Assembly (NCBI GenBank): GCA_030141605.1
Contig: JAQGDQ010000168.1
Location: 1-64,000 of the forward strand
Source of the DNA: Tubiluchus corallicola
Taxonomy: Eukaryota > Priapulida > Priapulimorpha > Priapulimorphida > Tubiluchidae
DNA: 64,000 bases
Reading direction: 5' to 3'
Position numbers and translations under genes: made by a program. How positions within the stretch are numbered: the stretch's first letter is position 1; every line of letters begins with the position of its first letter. Under the pieces are notes generated by a model. That model was not told where the DNA came from and did no database searches. It saw only the letters and a program-made list of their open reading frames with translations. Below are positions 36,576 through 50,900 of this stretch, one piece after another.

Positions 36576-39357
36576 ATGGAGAAATCGCGCACTAAAAGTA
36601 AGATATTGTGTAGCGGCTGCAGTTCTTGCGTTAAAGGAACTTATTTGGATAATTTACCATGGGTAGCCGTTAATAGTAGTGGTTGTGACGGTGGTAGTAG
36701 TACATGTAGTCACATTTGTCAAATACGACATTGTCTGATATGAGTACAGACATTACATGTACTTCAAATTCGAACGTACATCAGTTCAAAATTTTACCCA
36801 TACCCAAAATTAACACACGAAGTCAAACATATAAACACATTAAAACTAAAGAAATACCGTAGTTATTTTTCTTCCTACATGTATAATATGTAGTTATATA
36901 ATTATAATTTTTTCCTGCTTTGGGTAGTTATGTAGGACCGTAAATCAATTCACAATAACAATTTTGGAAATCAATAAACCTATGTTGCTGGAGTTGCATT
37001 CACTAAATTCTAGTAGTCAGTTCTGGATGCAGCATTTTGCTTATCTGAATGTATATCATTGATAAATGAATGTCAGACAGGGCAAACATGCTGCTGATTG
37101 AATTTAGAAAGAGTAATATCACGTCTGTATCCTTATGCCAGGTTCACAGAATGTTATAGTTCTATCATTAGCAGAGACATCGAGAACGAGAGATGACAAG
37201 AACGTTGCACAAGTCTAGACCTTAGTCAATGCATAGCTAAAGCAAAGTAGAATAAAATGTTAGTTGTATGATAATTATCATAGTAATTATAATCTGAGTG
37301 ACTTGAATTATATGGCTGTGCCTGTGTAAGCTCTGAAAGGCTTACATCTCAAATCAAATTTTGTTATGATGTTAACCAGCAAGAATACATTATCAATTTA
37401 TTATTATCTACTGCTTGTATTAAATTAAATTCGTTATGTTTTTCATTTTAGGTCAGGGTTCGGTAGCTTCTTCGTATGTTGGCTCCATCACAGCGGCATC
37501 GGGAATATCTGACATAACAGTAGAACATGGTCAAGCTGTTATTTATAGCAAACAGCCTTATATTGTTGGGGTAAGAAGTTAATTAAGCTGAGCTCAGCAA
37601 CTTACTATTAAAACACATCTCTAGTTTTGCTTTTGCTAGAAAATGAAAGCAACTGGCTTATTAATCATGTCTCAATTAGGTCATGCTTGTACTTCATCAA
37701 TTTTAAATGTAAAGATAATGTGATCATTTGCTTGTAATCAATCCTTTGTTAATAATTACCAAAATGTAATGCAAAAATGATTTTTCTTGTTGCGAGTAAC
37801 TGTGTCATTGTATTTCTATTTGTACATTAAATATACAATTATGTACTTGACTAATCAGTCTAAGTACAATTTTATTATTATTTTAGGTATCATTAACTTG
37901 TATTTTCTTTGTTATAGTAGTGTTATATTGTTATCTGGTGCTGGTTTTTTCATATTTTAAGTCGTATAAAGGTATATCTTGTCATTACCTTGAAACAGTC
38001 TTGATTGAGTATATATGTTTACTTTTAATTAATAAAAGATGATTAAATAGATAATTATTTAAATTGTAACTTTTGTAATATTGTATTGTAATAACTGTAG
38101 ATATTTACTTTATCACTATTTAGGAACCCGGCAAAACATTTGTCATCTTGCAGCCAATAAGGAAACCACCGAGTTACCTCACTCTGTCAGTCATCGTCAC
38201 CGCTTTGTGTTTCTTCCCAACTGGAATACTTGCAATTCTTCGATCATTGGAGGTAAGTATAGATAGGTTGTTAATTTGTGGTTTTTATTTTGAATAGTTG
38301 CTGTTGTATCATTTTGGCATGTTTATTGTGGCAGAACATCATTCTTTTCCAGTGTATAGACTTTGCGGATAGATTAAGACAGCAAGTTCAAGTCTATTCT
38401 TGTATGTTATAAACTAATGCGCAATAGGGAACTAATGCATATGCAATTCCACACGTCTGGTAAACATTAGTATGCTGGTACTTTCTATGTCTGAATGTTG
38501 ACTACAGATGGCGCACTCACGATAAAGTAGGGAACTAATGCATATGCAATTGCACACGTCTGGTACACATTTCAATGCTGGTACTTTCTATGTCTGAGTG
38601 TTGACTACAGATGGCACACCCATGAAAAAGTGCATAACATACTCTCTGTAGCATTTTTTATGTGCATTGTTGGCACAAACAACATTCTGGTATCACAGAC
38701 CTCTGACAAAAGGCTAGTAAAGGTCTAAACTGTTAAAAGTGTGATAATTAAGATCCTGTGGGATTAAACTAATTTTGATACTGTTACTGGATGTTTTACC
38801 TGACCGACAAGTAGTCCTGCTAGCAAATCGTATAACTGCCTTACAATTATTTCCCATTTACATTACATTTTGTGCAGTTGTTTCGAATAATTTTTCAAGT
38901 ATTATACTTTCTGTTTGACACTCCTTAAGAAAAGAGTTTGGGTCTGTGTTTATAACTAGTGCAAATGCTGGACTAGGTCAATAGTGGTCTTTATGGAAGA
39001 CCTCTCACTGTCTAATTGGCAGTTTTTCTGACTAATTGGAGGTTACTTCATAATCATGCATAGAATTTGCTCCTGTGCCATCCTTCACTTTCTGTCCAGG
39101 CAACTGCTTTGAAACTGTTGATTTTTTGAAACAGCTAGCTATTCAGTTTTTCTCTCATCTGTAATTATTTTTTATTAAAACAGGTGAAACGACTTGTTGA
39201 GAAAGAGAAGCTCTTACCTGCTCGTGAACAGTCTCTCTGGGCAAAAAGGTTCATCATCATGTCCGTCGGCCTAGGACTCGTCATCTGGTTTGGGGTGATT
39301 TGGTATGTCTGCTGCGAGTACGGAATCAACAGGCATTGGGCAACACCATGGATATAG
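36576..39357 (+). CDS. Small CD225/dispanin-type two-pass membrane protein, four exons
   Basis: Exons 36576-36597, 37452-37570, 38124-38252 and 39184-39357 join in phase (1,0,0) into 147 residues. The family (IFITM/CD225, SynDIG, PRRT) is anchored by an intramembrane or transmembrane helix, a conserved cytosolic loop and a second transmembrane helix. Here PPSYLTLSVIVTALCFFPTG (62-81) opens the CD225 domain, with the family's Cys-Phe-Pro-x-Gly-I-x-A-I pattern. A charged loop follows (91-111), where the usual GD...A..S..AK pattern is partly kept as PAREQSLWAKR. The second helix is about 113-134, followed by a 13-residue tail. The N-terminal 60 residues are polar and unstructured. Exon 1 has only 22 coding bases and is the least certain part. 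Which subfamily it belongs to, and its cargo or partner, cannot be told from sequence. Confidence 0.75.
38426..38631. repeat. 103-bp tandem duplication
   Basis: Two adjacent copies (38426-38528, 38529-38631) starting AGGGAACTAATGCATATGCA, about 90% identical by eye. They lie in intron 3 of the small dispanin gene and have no coding content. Confidence 0.85.
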
Positions 39358-41913
39358 GAAACCGTTATGACTTTAAGATTACTGTATATTGTTGTATATA
39401 ACTCACCATCTAGATTTTGACATTTTATACATAAAATTTTTATTATTCACCTATTAGCTAGAATGAACAAGTCATGTTAAAATTGTGACTTGTAAACTCA
39501 TTATTATTGGTTTACTATTATTTTTATAAGTGACGAGCTAGATAGTGCAGAATTGTTGCAACTTTCAAAATGTATGACTGCATAATTTCCACATTAATTA
39601 TTATTGAATAAGCATGGAGTGTATTTTATTAACCCATCTATTTTTATTATTTATTTGCTATTGCATTCTTTCCTTTAGGACTGTCCAGTGATAACACCTT
39701 AAGTACATATAACTCAGTACTTATTTCCAACCAGTGAGACCGATTGTCATTACCCGCATGTTACTTTAATAAGCCCGCATGCTTGGTCGAAGAACCTGCA
39801 TGCCATTTTCCAAGTCTCTGGTATGACTCGCTCGTGAGTTAAGCTCGTGACTTCCCGTGTCGTAAGCAAGTATGCTACCATGGAGTTATGTCACCCGGTC
39901 AAGATTTTGTTGCAAGTAAACTTAATTTAATTCATTCCTTTTGGTTTGTATGTGAAGACAAAGTAAATGAAAACAGTAGTGATTGGAGTTATTTTACTTG
40001 GTCTATTCCGTGCTTTTATTTGTCCTTAGTAAAAAAATTGTATTTACATTGTAGTTTTGCATTTTTCATTATAGTTTATGAATTTTTTTTATGTTATTTA
40101 TAATCCCAAAACATAAGATTTTAATAAATGGGGTCCAAATTTTTGTAACAGTGTGATTTTCCATTGACTTTTTTCCAACCTATTTTAACTTGAGTTGCAT
40201 GCCTGTACCATGTTAGGCTGCTTTTGGACCAGCACAATTAGCATCGTTAATTATTTTGCTAGAAAGTCTAGAGATGTATGTTTTGCATAATAGGATTAGA
40301 TTCTGGATTATATTATTTTTATGTTTTTACGAGTAGATAACAAGTATTTTATTTGAAAGTCTTGCATTCGATTTGTATAGTCTTGATAGTACTTTTCTAC
40401 TATATCATGGTGCATCATCATACAGTGAATCTCATTGCTATTATTCATAAGACGTTGGATCATATTGGGAAGCAGTTGGAATTTTTTGCAAATTTTGTGT
40501 ACATGTTCAGGAGAATTCCGTCCTTGTTATTCTAAGATAGGTTAGCTTTAATTAAGAGCAGAGGCTTATTTATTATATTTGTGGAAATTGCAGGCCTACA
40601 GACTACATTTTTTATTATAATAATCATTGCCATTATCTTATTTGATGTCGCGGTCTTATGAATTGTGCAACATTCGATTACACCATTGTTTTACTGTTTT
40701 TGCTAACGTGGAATAAAATAATTTTCGACGGGTTTATGTCGAGCAATTGAATCTTTATTGGATTGACTCTTGTGCAAGTGAATTGTTATTGAATAGAGTT
40801 TAGCAGGAAATAGCAGAAATATTTGCTTGTTTTTATGATCAGCGACGTGAGAAAATCAAAAACGAGAGGAAGGAGCAACACAGGATGCATGTATTTTAAC
40901 ATTAACGGAAACTTTGTGAAAACTGAGAGGGGTTGATAATTTTATTATTCAACCATTTATGATCATTGATGCTTAACATAGGTCAACTGACTGAGAAATG
41001 TTGCTGCTGTATGCTGACCTGGATGTATTTTTTTACTAATTACAATATAGATATGCGTATAATGCTGTTGTTGGTGTTTTGACCTGTTTTTGTTTATGCT
41101 AAAAAGTGGATGTCTACCATTCTTGCTTTATCATAAACAGAACTCTGTAGAAAATTTGTTTGCAGGTGAGACTCTTACATTAGACCAGAAGATCTAAACA
41201 CACAGAAGAAAAAAATAGTGTCTTGACCAAATTATTTTACTGGACAAACTGACTTGACCTTTATGCCCACCAAGGCTCATTAGCAACTTTCTGCCGCAGC
41301 TTCTTCAATTAAGAATCTTCAGTATTATGCATGATAATAATTCAGGTTTAGAATAATATCTATTATAGATTTATCTTAATTGGTACGCAAATTAAACGTG
41401 TAATCTGCTGGGCTGTAGGCTAGATATGGACCTACTGACTTTTAAACGATATCAAGATTAATGCTGCAGCATAAGCTTCGTAAATCAGATCGCACAACGA
41501 TTTAACGGTTTCTATGTGGTTCAACTCAGATAGCTAAACTAGCGTGTGTAGCATATGAAGAACACTTGATTCATTTCCTTTAATCAAACCTAGCCAGTAA
41601 ACCGGCACGCACGGATCATTCCACGCTTCAAAAATAGAACTATTATGGTCGTGGAATTCAGTATACAGTGGGCTTCACACGAAACTAACGTACAGGCGCT
41701 GGCATCTGCAATGCGGTCTTTCTGCAACCTTCTTGCCTAGACGTGAAGGCAGTAGCGAGCAATTGGAGACTGGCTTAGCTCAGTCAACTCTGACTGGAAT
41801 TGGTCTAAACGGTACCTGGAACGATGCAAGCAATACTTGTGAGATAACTTGGACGAGATTAATTATTTTTAGTGAATTAACTGGACTAATTAGAGGATTA
41901 ATTATCGAAGAAA
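39358..41913. other. 3' UTR of the small dispanin and intergenic DNA
   Basis: The candidate poly(A) signal for the small dispanin gene is AATAAA at 40123-40128. From there to 41913 no coding or repeat structure stands out. The segment 41640-41913 probably holds the 5' UTR of the next gene. Confidence 0.45.
40123..40128 (+). terminator. Candidate poly(A) signal of the small dispanin gene
   Basis: AATAAA, about 770 bp after the stop codon. Confidence 0.45.
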
Positions 41914-44900
41914 ATGTCAGGTAGGTTTCCATACACTATTGGGTGCTACTGTTTATAGTTTTGAATGGATAAAGGTTACTCCGAGCCTTCGATCATCTTC
42001 ATATTCCAAACTAGGACGGCTGCTGCGTACCACAACGTCTCAAGTTTCACAGGAAAAAAAATTGATTTGAAATCTGTGCGGTTAACAGATTATAAAGAAA
42101 TTGCATGAATAGTACGCCCGTTGTTAGGTGTGCGTGATTCTTTTTATTATTTATTTAGCAGACAGCCTGTAAATTCATATAGAATTTTACTGATACAATA
42201 AGTAAATAGGTTGACGAGATATAACAAATCTTGGCCTTGCAAACTGGTTTGTTTATTGTGTTACAACTCTTTCTAAAGTTGTTTGTTCATATTCGAGAAA
42301 GGCAAGCACCAGGAAGACTCTGCAGGCAGGCGCCTAAACAGTTTTCCCGGCGTCTTATGTAAGGAAGTTTTTACTAAAAATTTATTTCCTTAATAAACTA
42401 CAACCTCAACCGCTCTAAAAAAAACATCAACAGACACCACAGAGTTGAGAGTTATGTAGGATCTTTATTCTATAATAGATACCGCCGATCACAAACAAAT
42501 TAGCTATAAGAATTGTGTGTATCGAACCTGTATTCATATTCTTGTAACTCCTTACACTGAGTCATAAGTAGCCTTTTCTATAAAAAAATGCTGCATGTTT
42601 TGTAATGTCAAAGTTGTTTATCACGAATGCTTTTGCTCAAGTTTTGAATTATACTGAGCAAACTGATCGCTTACAGATTCACATCGTCAGCAACAAGTTA
42701 TTTATTTCATGTTAAATCTGGACTCGAGTTTTGGGGATATATATTTAGTGCAAATCGGGTATCAAATTAGTTAAAGGAAGACAGGACAATTTTTATATAC
42801 TACCCTACATTTTCCAGTCCGCTAAAAGTATATATTTTAAAACAGTTAATATTGCAAAAGCGTTTCTGATAATTAAATAATAGGTTAAAAACTTAATTCA
42901 CGGCGGACGAGCCCAACTATTGATGACATCGCAAACTAACATAATTTTCAACCGCAAACATATCCCATGAACGTGTTGCTCGTGTTTGCGAAAGCGAAAA
43001 TTGAAGTACAGTGCTACTCAATTCAGTGCCTTGTACTAGGCAAGTTTTAAGATAAAAATTCAATTTTCAAATTTACCGCTGTGCTCACGCATGAGCTATC
43101 GAACGTGTGTAATTCGACGCAAACTAACACATCTGAACTGAGAGGTACAGCACTTATTTTTTGTGCAATGCGTTTCCGAAACGCAGGTGTAGTACCCATC
43201 TAACTAGCGAATGGCGAAATGCATGTAACAGCGAAGAATTAGTGGCGCGAACGTGAAATTGTGTTTGTTTGGTAGTAATTCTTTCACGTAAGTCATTTTT
43301 GAAAAAACAGTATGTTTGCTTTCAATATTTTAATAGATTGATTTGACCTACAGTTTACGATTGGGTCCGGTTTTGCTTTAATGTTCACTGGAATTTCGCA
43401 CTAGAACGAAATAATTGTTCAATGCTTCCTCTTAATATGTTTTTCAGATGACTAAAGGCTACTATTGATTTAATGAGTGGAACTTGGAAACTTAATTTCG
43501 AAATCATCTACATATGATACGCGCAATAAAAAGCGTAAAAATTGGATTAGGAGCAATGACAGCATTTAAAGTGAAAAAGTCGGGTGCTAAAATGTTTTAG
43601 AAACTACAGTAGAAGTATAACAGTGAAACCGCAAGTGTAAAATTGCAATAATAGACTGCAAATCGTACGTGACTGCACGATTAATTTCACAATTTAATAC
43701 GAGTGTATCATTACTACAAGCGACAAATAACTATAATGAATACGTGTGCGGTAACTGATGACTTTGACATTGGAAACTGACGAACTGTTCATATTTTGGC
43801 ATTGTGAATGAGCTAATGATTCGGCAAAATGTTCGTTTATAATGATTTGGCATTAATATGCACGAAATGCTAACGACCCGATTAAGAGTTCGACTCGGTG
43901 CTTGTTGCAATTTATTGGATAAACTGCAAAAATAACATCAGTTACCACAGTAAATTTATCTATACTGTGTGCAAATTCCTCAAAGTTTCTTGAGTTCTGG
44001 TAGCACCCATTTTTAGTAGTTGATCTAGGGGATTTTATTCTGGGATACTTTGCTCTCTGTAGCATCTATATTTTAATACTTTTAAAGTGCACAAGCATTT
44101 GTTTTATTAATATCTAAATTTGATTGAACTATGTACTAAGAAAACTTGCATTTCATTCTTCTTAAGTACGTGTAACCATTATAACTACTTGTCTTTACTA
44201 ATTACACGAGTCGTTTGTCACAGAAAATAGGTTCAACTTCCCGAAAGACTTGGTCTTTCCAAAATTTAAGCAAAAATACTGTCAGTGACACACTGTCAGT
44301 CATCGTTCTTCGTGTATAACGCGCGTTGACTGAATATAATGTCTAATGAAACTTCATCGCACTTCATCGTTTGAGAAGGCAATTGAATGCGGAATTCTTT
44401 ATTGACGTTTTTATGATTCGTTGCAGTCCTTCATAGTTGCCGTTCGTTTTATCCTTACAGCGTAATTTTATTTTTGCAATATTTGCGATATCATGTGCTA
44501 CACTAGATTGACTAGACTCCAGAGTCCCTGAAATGAGTGAATACTGAAATACACTAAAATACCTAATGTTATTTGCCATTGTTGCTGGCAGATTTGTAAC
44601 AGTGCGAGAGGGAGAATTTTAATTTCGAGACGCTAAACAAAGACATTAATTTCTTCACTGCAATACAAGATTCATCAAGCATGACAAAAGCGAAATAGCA
44701 ATAAAAGTGTTCATTATCATAATAATTTTCACAGCATATTTTATTTTATTTTATTCACACCCAACAGTAAAATACAGTCTACAATAAAAACAATATATAT
44801 AAAACATGTTAGCAAAAAACATACAAATAAAATATTTACAAGTGTGGTAAAGACACAAGGAGATTAACTGCTTACATGTGTCTATTGTGTATAAGGAATT

Positions 44901-47900
44901 TATGCATGTTAACTCTATATAAGCGGCTTTTAAATAACTTAAATAACACCCTTGTGCAGTTACGAGCGTTGCACCATCAACATATGCAAGCAATGAGTTC
45001 CAAATCGGTACAACTCGATTTGAGCAAAATTGACCAAATGATACTTTAGTTGTTCTACGCACGAAAAGCTTCAGAGGATGATTTTGCCTTGTTCTATTTC
45101 AAGATACACGGGTAAAAATGTGTTAAAATCAACATCAACTTCTCTATGAATAATTTGGTAGCATAATGCTAAATCCTTTTGAATGGATCGCTCCTCTAAA
45201 GACTTTAGATGTAGAATCTCCAGACGCTTAGGATATGGCATATACATTAAATTACATCTATAAAACAGGCGTCGAGTAAAGTATCGCTGTACACTTTCTA
45301 TACGGTCAACATTACCAAATATGGATTCCAAACTGGCGAGCAATATTCTACAATAAGTGTTATGTAAACTATGAACGAATTTTACAATTTATTTAGCATC
45401 AGTAGAAAACATTCTAAACAACATATTTGAAATTCTTTTGGCTTTAGTAGCTACCTCAATGTATTGGTTTGTCCATTTCTGGTCATGAGAAATTATAACA
45501 CCAAGATCATTCACACTTGTTTCGACAGGTGAATAAGAGTCAGAAAAGTGATATTCATGGCCCGGATTAGCATTTCCAATATGTGTAACATTACATTTCG
45601 GTATGGCTATAACTGGTTGCCACTCATTAGCCCCTAAGTTAATTGCACTCAGGGCTGATTGAAGATCACTATTTTGATCACTTGACCAAAAACTTTGATT
45701 GAGTTTTACATCATCTGCAAATAACTTTACTGTTACCAGCATCAATGGCATCAGGTAAATCATTAATAAACATAAAAACAAAAGCGGTCCAAGAACACTT
45801 CTCTGGGGCACACCAGATGTTAAGTATACATATTCAGATACATTATTACCTGCATGTAATTTCAAAATTAGTTTGGGATGGGAAACAGTGTCGAACGCTT
45901 TTTTAAAATCGATATATATAAATATATACCTATAGAGCATCTACTACAATGCCATTATCTATAGCTAAACCAGTGTCATATAAAAATTCGAATGACTGAG
46001 TTGTAGTGGATCGTTTAGCTAAGAAGCCGTGTTGCTCTTTTGACAATAAACCTTTACATTTTAAAAAGTAAAGCATACTGTCAACAGTACACATCTCCAT
46101 TAATTTACAGCTTGCACGTGTAAATGATACTGGCCTGTAATTATTCGGGTCTTATGAATAGGTATCTCCCCTCTTACGAACAGGTGTAACTTCAGCCACA
46201 TTCCACACATCAGATAATGCGCCATCTATAAACGACTTTTGAAAGATATAAGACACTGGAACACATACATTATACTTCATTTTTTTAAAATATCGCTGGT
46301 GGCTGTCAGGAGCTTTACTTTGCTTGAGTTTCAGTTTACGTATCATTTTTATAATTACAGCAGGCGAGAAATCAACAAATGACAAGCCTTCATTATCTGG
46401 TACCTTACTTTCAATAGCAGGACAAATTTCATTTTCCTTAACAAAATGGGATTTAAAGCATTTATTTAGAAAATTGGCTTTAGCTTTATCATCTGTAATA
46501 ACAGAACCAGTGTCTTCCTTTAAAGGGATACTCCATTATGAATACACCGTTTCTTTCTGAGGTAATTAAAAAGGCTGTTGAGATCACCTTTGTTCCTGCG
46601 ATGACGATGCGTCTTTTGAGAATTTGTCGGTACGTTATTGTTACGTTAGAAATCTCGCTTGTAATCTCGACTTTTGTTGAATAGGCTAATCATGATATTT
46701 TTGCTATGTGTGAAACGCGATTAAATGATAGTATTACAAGCAGTATTCTCACTAACTTGAGAAATCACCGTTTTCAGGAAAGATAGGAAAACACTGGGTG
46801 GGGGTGTTTTATTTATGGTAACGTCATTGTTATAAGTAGCTGAAGTAAAATTACCTGCTGCTTACAAAGTTACAAACACTTGGAAATTTTGGCCATTGAT
46901 GTGTTTAGTCAACGCCCTTCCCGCTACGTATTATTGTGTCCATCTAACGCCAATCTTGAAATGTCGAAATTGTTATTTGAATGTATGTCGGTCTTATCAA
47001 ATGTTGATCGCCCTGTGGTGTTTTTGGGTGATTTTAATCTTCCAGATTTTGAATGGGACCCGCTTGTAGTTTTTCCCTGAGAATCGCCTTTGTATAATTC
47101 TTTTACTGGTACGATTACTGAGTGAGGATTAGAACAATTAGTCAAATTTTATACAAGAATTGATAAGCACTCAGGCCGTAAAAGTATCTTGACTTAGTCT
47201 TATGTACTGATGTAGGGTTTGTGTATAACCTCAATATTTGTGAGCCTGTTCTGACAACTGATCATTTTGTGATAAATTTCTATTGTCAAGTTCCAATCAC
47301 TAAAAGTAAGTAAAATGTTACTAGCCCAGTCGTCTTTGATTATGACAAAGCTAATAGGGAGGCTCTATCAAATGCATTATTGCGTTTTAACTCTCTTTCT
47401 CGATTGTACTGCAGTGCATGAAATTTGGAACAATTTTTATGAATGGCGTTATGACTAGTATTCAAACTCACGTACCTACCAAATGCTTTTTTAAACCAAA
47501 ATGCAACACCAACAAAGTTCATTATCACCCTTGTGTGCGCAGATTGTTATTACGAAAGCTAAGAATTTACAAAATAAGGCGAAAACAAGATTCGGAGAAT
47601 CTAAAAAAATGAGTATGACGTTGCAAATGAAGAATTCAAAAGAGTAACTAAAAGACTATGTAAAAATCGTGATAGCCGTGTAATTGTTTACCACAAGACT
47701 GTATCTCTGTTAAATGCAATATCGCCGGCTTTACGATGACATACCTCCTTTCACGCTGACACTAGCAAATTAGTTGCAAGAACTAAGGGGATATATTTTC
47801 GCCTCCCCACGGTAGCGTTCTCCCTGAGTGGCCTCCGGCTTATTTTAGGGCAATTTGTAAAGTGTCGACTGTATAAAAAGTTTTTTCCTTTGTTGGGTTG

Positions 47901-50900
47901 TCATATTTTACAATATTTCTTACAACATTTTCTAATACTGTGTTATTATCACAGGCCGTGCAACTCCACCAGGGACGTATCAAAATCGACCAGTGCCACA
48001 TCATCCTCCACCGCAACAGACGCAGAAAGCATTCAGCTCTTCACAAGAGCACAGTCATTCTTATGCATACTCCTATGGGGATGACGGACACCGAATGATT
48101 CATGGACAGATGAATCGACCTATTAGCGACAGCCGGCAGCAGTATGATAACATCCCTCCGCCCGCGTACCTGAGGGAAGGTCGACCAGAAAGACCTCACG
48201 ACTTCCCGAGCGATTTGGATCATCCGCAAGGACGTCAGAGGCTTGGTCCTCCGCAAGTTTATCCGTTCGAGAACATTCGGACTGCCACAAACTTTATGCA
48301 CAGACCAGGAATAGAAAGAGATGTTCCCCTGCGTGCACAGCCATATTATACAGAAGGTTTTACCGAACAACAGGTGCGCTATCAACAAGGTCCTCCACAG
48401 ACTCATATTACTCAACCAACAATAAATCCCATGTATCGCAGACTAGATGAAAGTCCCCACATGCCATTGCAGTCACAAAGCAGGTATCAAGATTCAGAGA
48501 CATCAGTTCAGTACAGAACACAAGCTGGGCCCGAAATCTCTGGTGACAGAACAGGGGGTCATAGATTTCAAAGTGGGGAACCATTAAGGTCTGGTGCACA
48601 GCGTGATAGGCTAGAAATGGGGCAGAGACATGAAACTACAGAGGCAGTGGGCCCTAGAGGCCCAAGTGACAGATCAGAAACAGGACACAGGTATCAATCT
48701 GAACAATCTGCTTTTCACAGATCACAAATGGATCGACAAACGGGCATATCAGAAAGACCAGACATGAATAGACATTATAGAGGTCCAGGGCTTCAGCCTT
48801 ACGGTGACCGATTTGCGGATTTTCAACAGCGACCCTTAGACAAACGATCACGAGAGCAACATGGCCAGCAGTACGACGGACAATCTGCTGTTGGACGTCA
48901 AGGTGGACTTGGTGACACCCCTTTGGAAATGCCAAGAGACCATATGCGAGGTGCTCCCCAAGAAGTGCCACCACAGTCTCGGTTTCCTCAGCAGCAGAGT
49001 GCAGATAGCAGAAATCTAGGCCGTGGTCAAAGCAATCAAGACCCAGCAAACTACAGACCAGAACACCAAGGTGTTAGACTAGTAGATGAGAAACCGCACA
49101 AGATGAGCCCGTTTTTCACGACACAACAGGTGTGAAAAATTATTAAAAATGTAACAATAGAGTGTAAAGAGTGGTAAAAGCAATGTAAAATACGGAGTAC
49201 CAAGTGATAATAATGTGGAGCAGAATGAAGTAAACTTTGATAATCAGGAATAAATAAGGGATTCCTATGTATACACGGCCATATCGTACATGTACAGAAG
49301 GTCTGAGCAAACAAGTATACTATCAACAAAGTCCTCCGGATGGAGTTTATAAGCGATGTAAGAATGCGAGTTTATCTGAGTCTTAGGATAAAAAAGCAAT
49401 TTGCAAAGCTCTGTATATTAGGCAGGTCTTGAATGTTGTATATGCCAAACTGAGATACACTGAAGTCGTGATATTAAAAGAATGGAGACAATTAAGTTGG
49501 AAAGAGTTAACTAATTAAAAAATGCATGTTCAAAGGCAATATTTACCAGAGAACCGTAAAGAAGAGGAGAGGAAAAATCAGGAAAAGAGGAAGCAGTGAA
49601 TAGTAAACTGTGTGAATATGGTTTACAATTACCCGAGTTTTATTATTATCTTTTTTACAGCCTCAGACACACAGCCAGCCGGTTGTGCATCAGGTGAAGA
49701 AAGGTCCACCAGCATATCAGATTCCTGCCATATTGTCTTGCGTCTGTTGTCCTTGCTGGTGTTTGGGTGCAGCTGCAATCTGGTTTTCAATGAAAGTACG
49801 TACATTATTTACAGATTAATGACTGTACAACGTTAAAATTTATTCAATCTGACAAAATAACTCAGGACAAACTATCTAGAAACACTGTCAGAAAGCTGAA
49901 AAGCTGAAATTGTTATTTTTGTTATATTCCAATTATATAAGATAAACACGAATATATAAGTTATTTCTGTTCTTCAAACAAATATACATATATAAGCGTG
50001 TAGTCGTACACGTAAAAGAACCTTGGTCCAGGATTTGTGTATTTAAATACAAATTAGGATCATGGGTAGAAAAAACGACAGATGCGCTGAGACACTAAAA
50101 GAAAATATTAGGCACAATACATTAAACTGTATACACAAAGACGTATTCTGCACGCGGCTTATTTAAGCAAATTTCAGTTACGATTGTAAAAGTGTTTTCA
50201 TTGCAGTAAAATTTACAATTTCAAAACAGGTGTCTGCTACCATGACATCACTTTTGCCAATCATATCGTATAGTGATAAGTGCCATTAACACATTTAGTG
50301 CCTCTGTCGCTAAATTTTTACATGTTTTAATATTTGGGTTATTGTTAAATTTTTTCATATCTTACGTAAACGGAATTTATTATCAGTCGATACAGAGCAA
50401 TAGCATTTTATTCCAAGTACAGAAATAACAGATGTCACTACTCGTTTCATTTGTGATATTCTAGTTCCAGTTATATTAAGGGAGTCATTCTTGCTGACGC
50501 TTAAGCGAAAAATGAATAACATCTTTTTTTAAATGTGGGTTTTGAAAGACGTGTTTTTAGGGACTAAATTTCTGTTTCTTCGTTTGATTCTGTGGATTGA
50601 AAGCCAATGTAAGTAGGACGACAAACTGAGAGCAGATGGAATTTCGGAAAACACGTATCTAGTGTAACCTGAATAAATGTTATTGCATTTTAAGTATAGC
50701 GAGGATGAAGCGGCCTTCGTGAAATTGTGATTAGGGAGATTTTGCTTAGACGAAAATACTTAACAACAGAAGTTAGTAACGTCGAACCTAGTCAGGAAAT
50801 GGATGGGTGACTGCCGAGTTTAACACCAATTCTGGGCCTTTCAATTCGCCATACTAATTCTGGCTATTTTCCCATTGAATAACGTGGCTAAGTCAGTTCT

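Noticed and set aside
48041-49329. Minus-strand open frames opposite the large dispanin exon 2
   Set aside because: Shadows of the Gln/Arg/Pro-rich coding exon; no independent signals.
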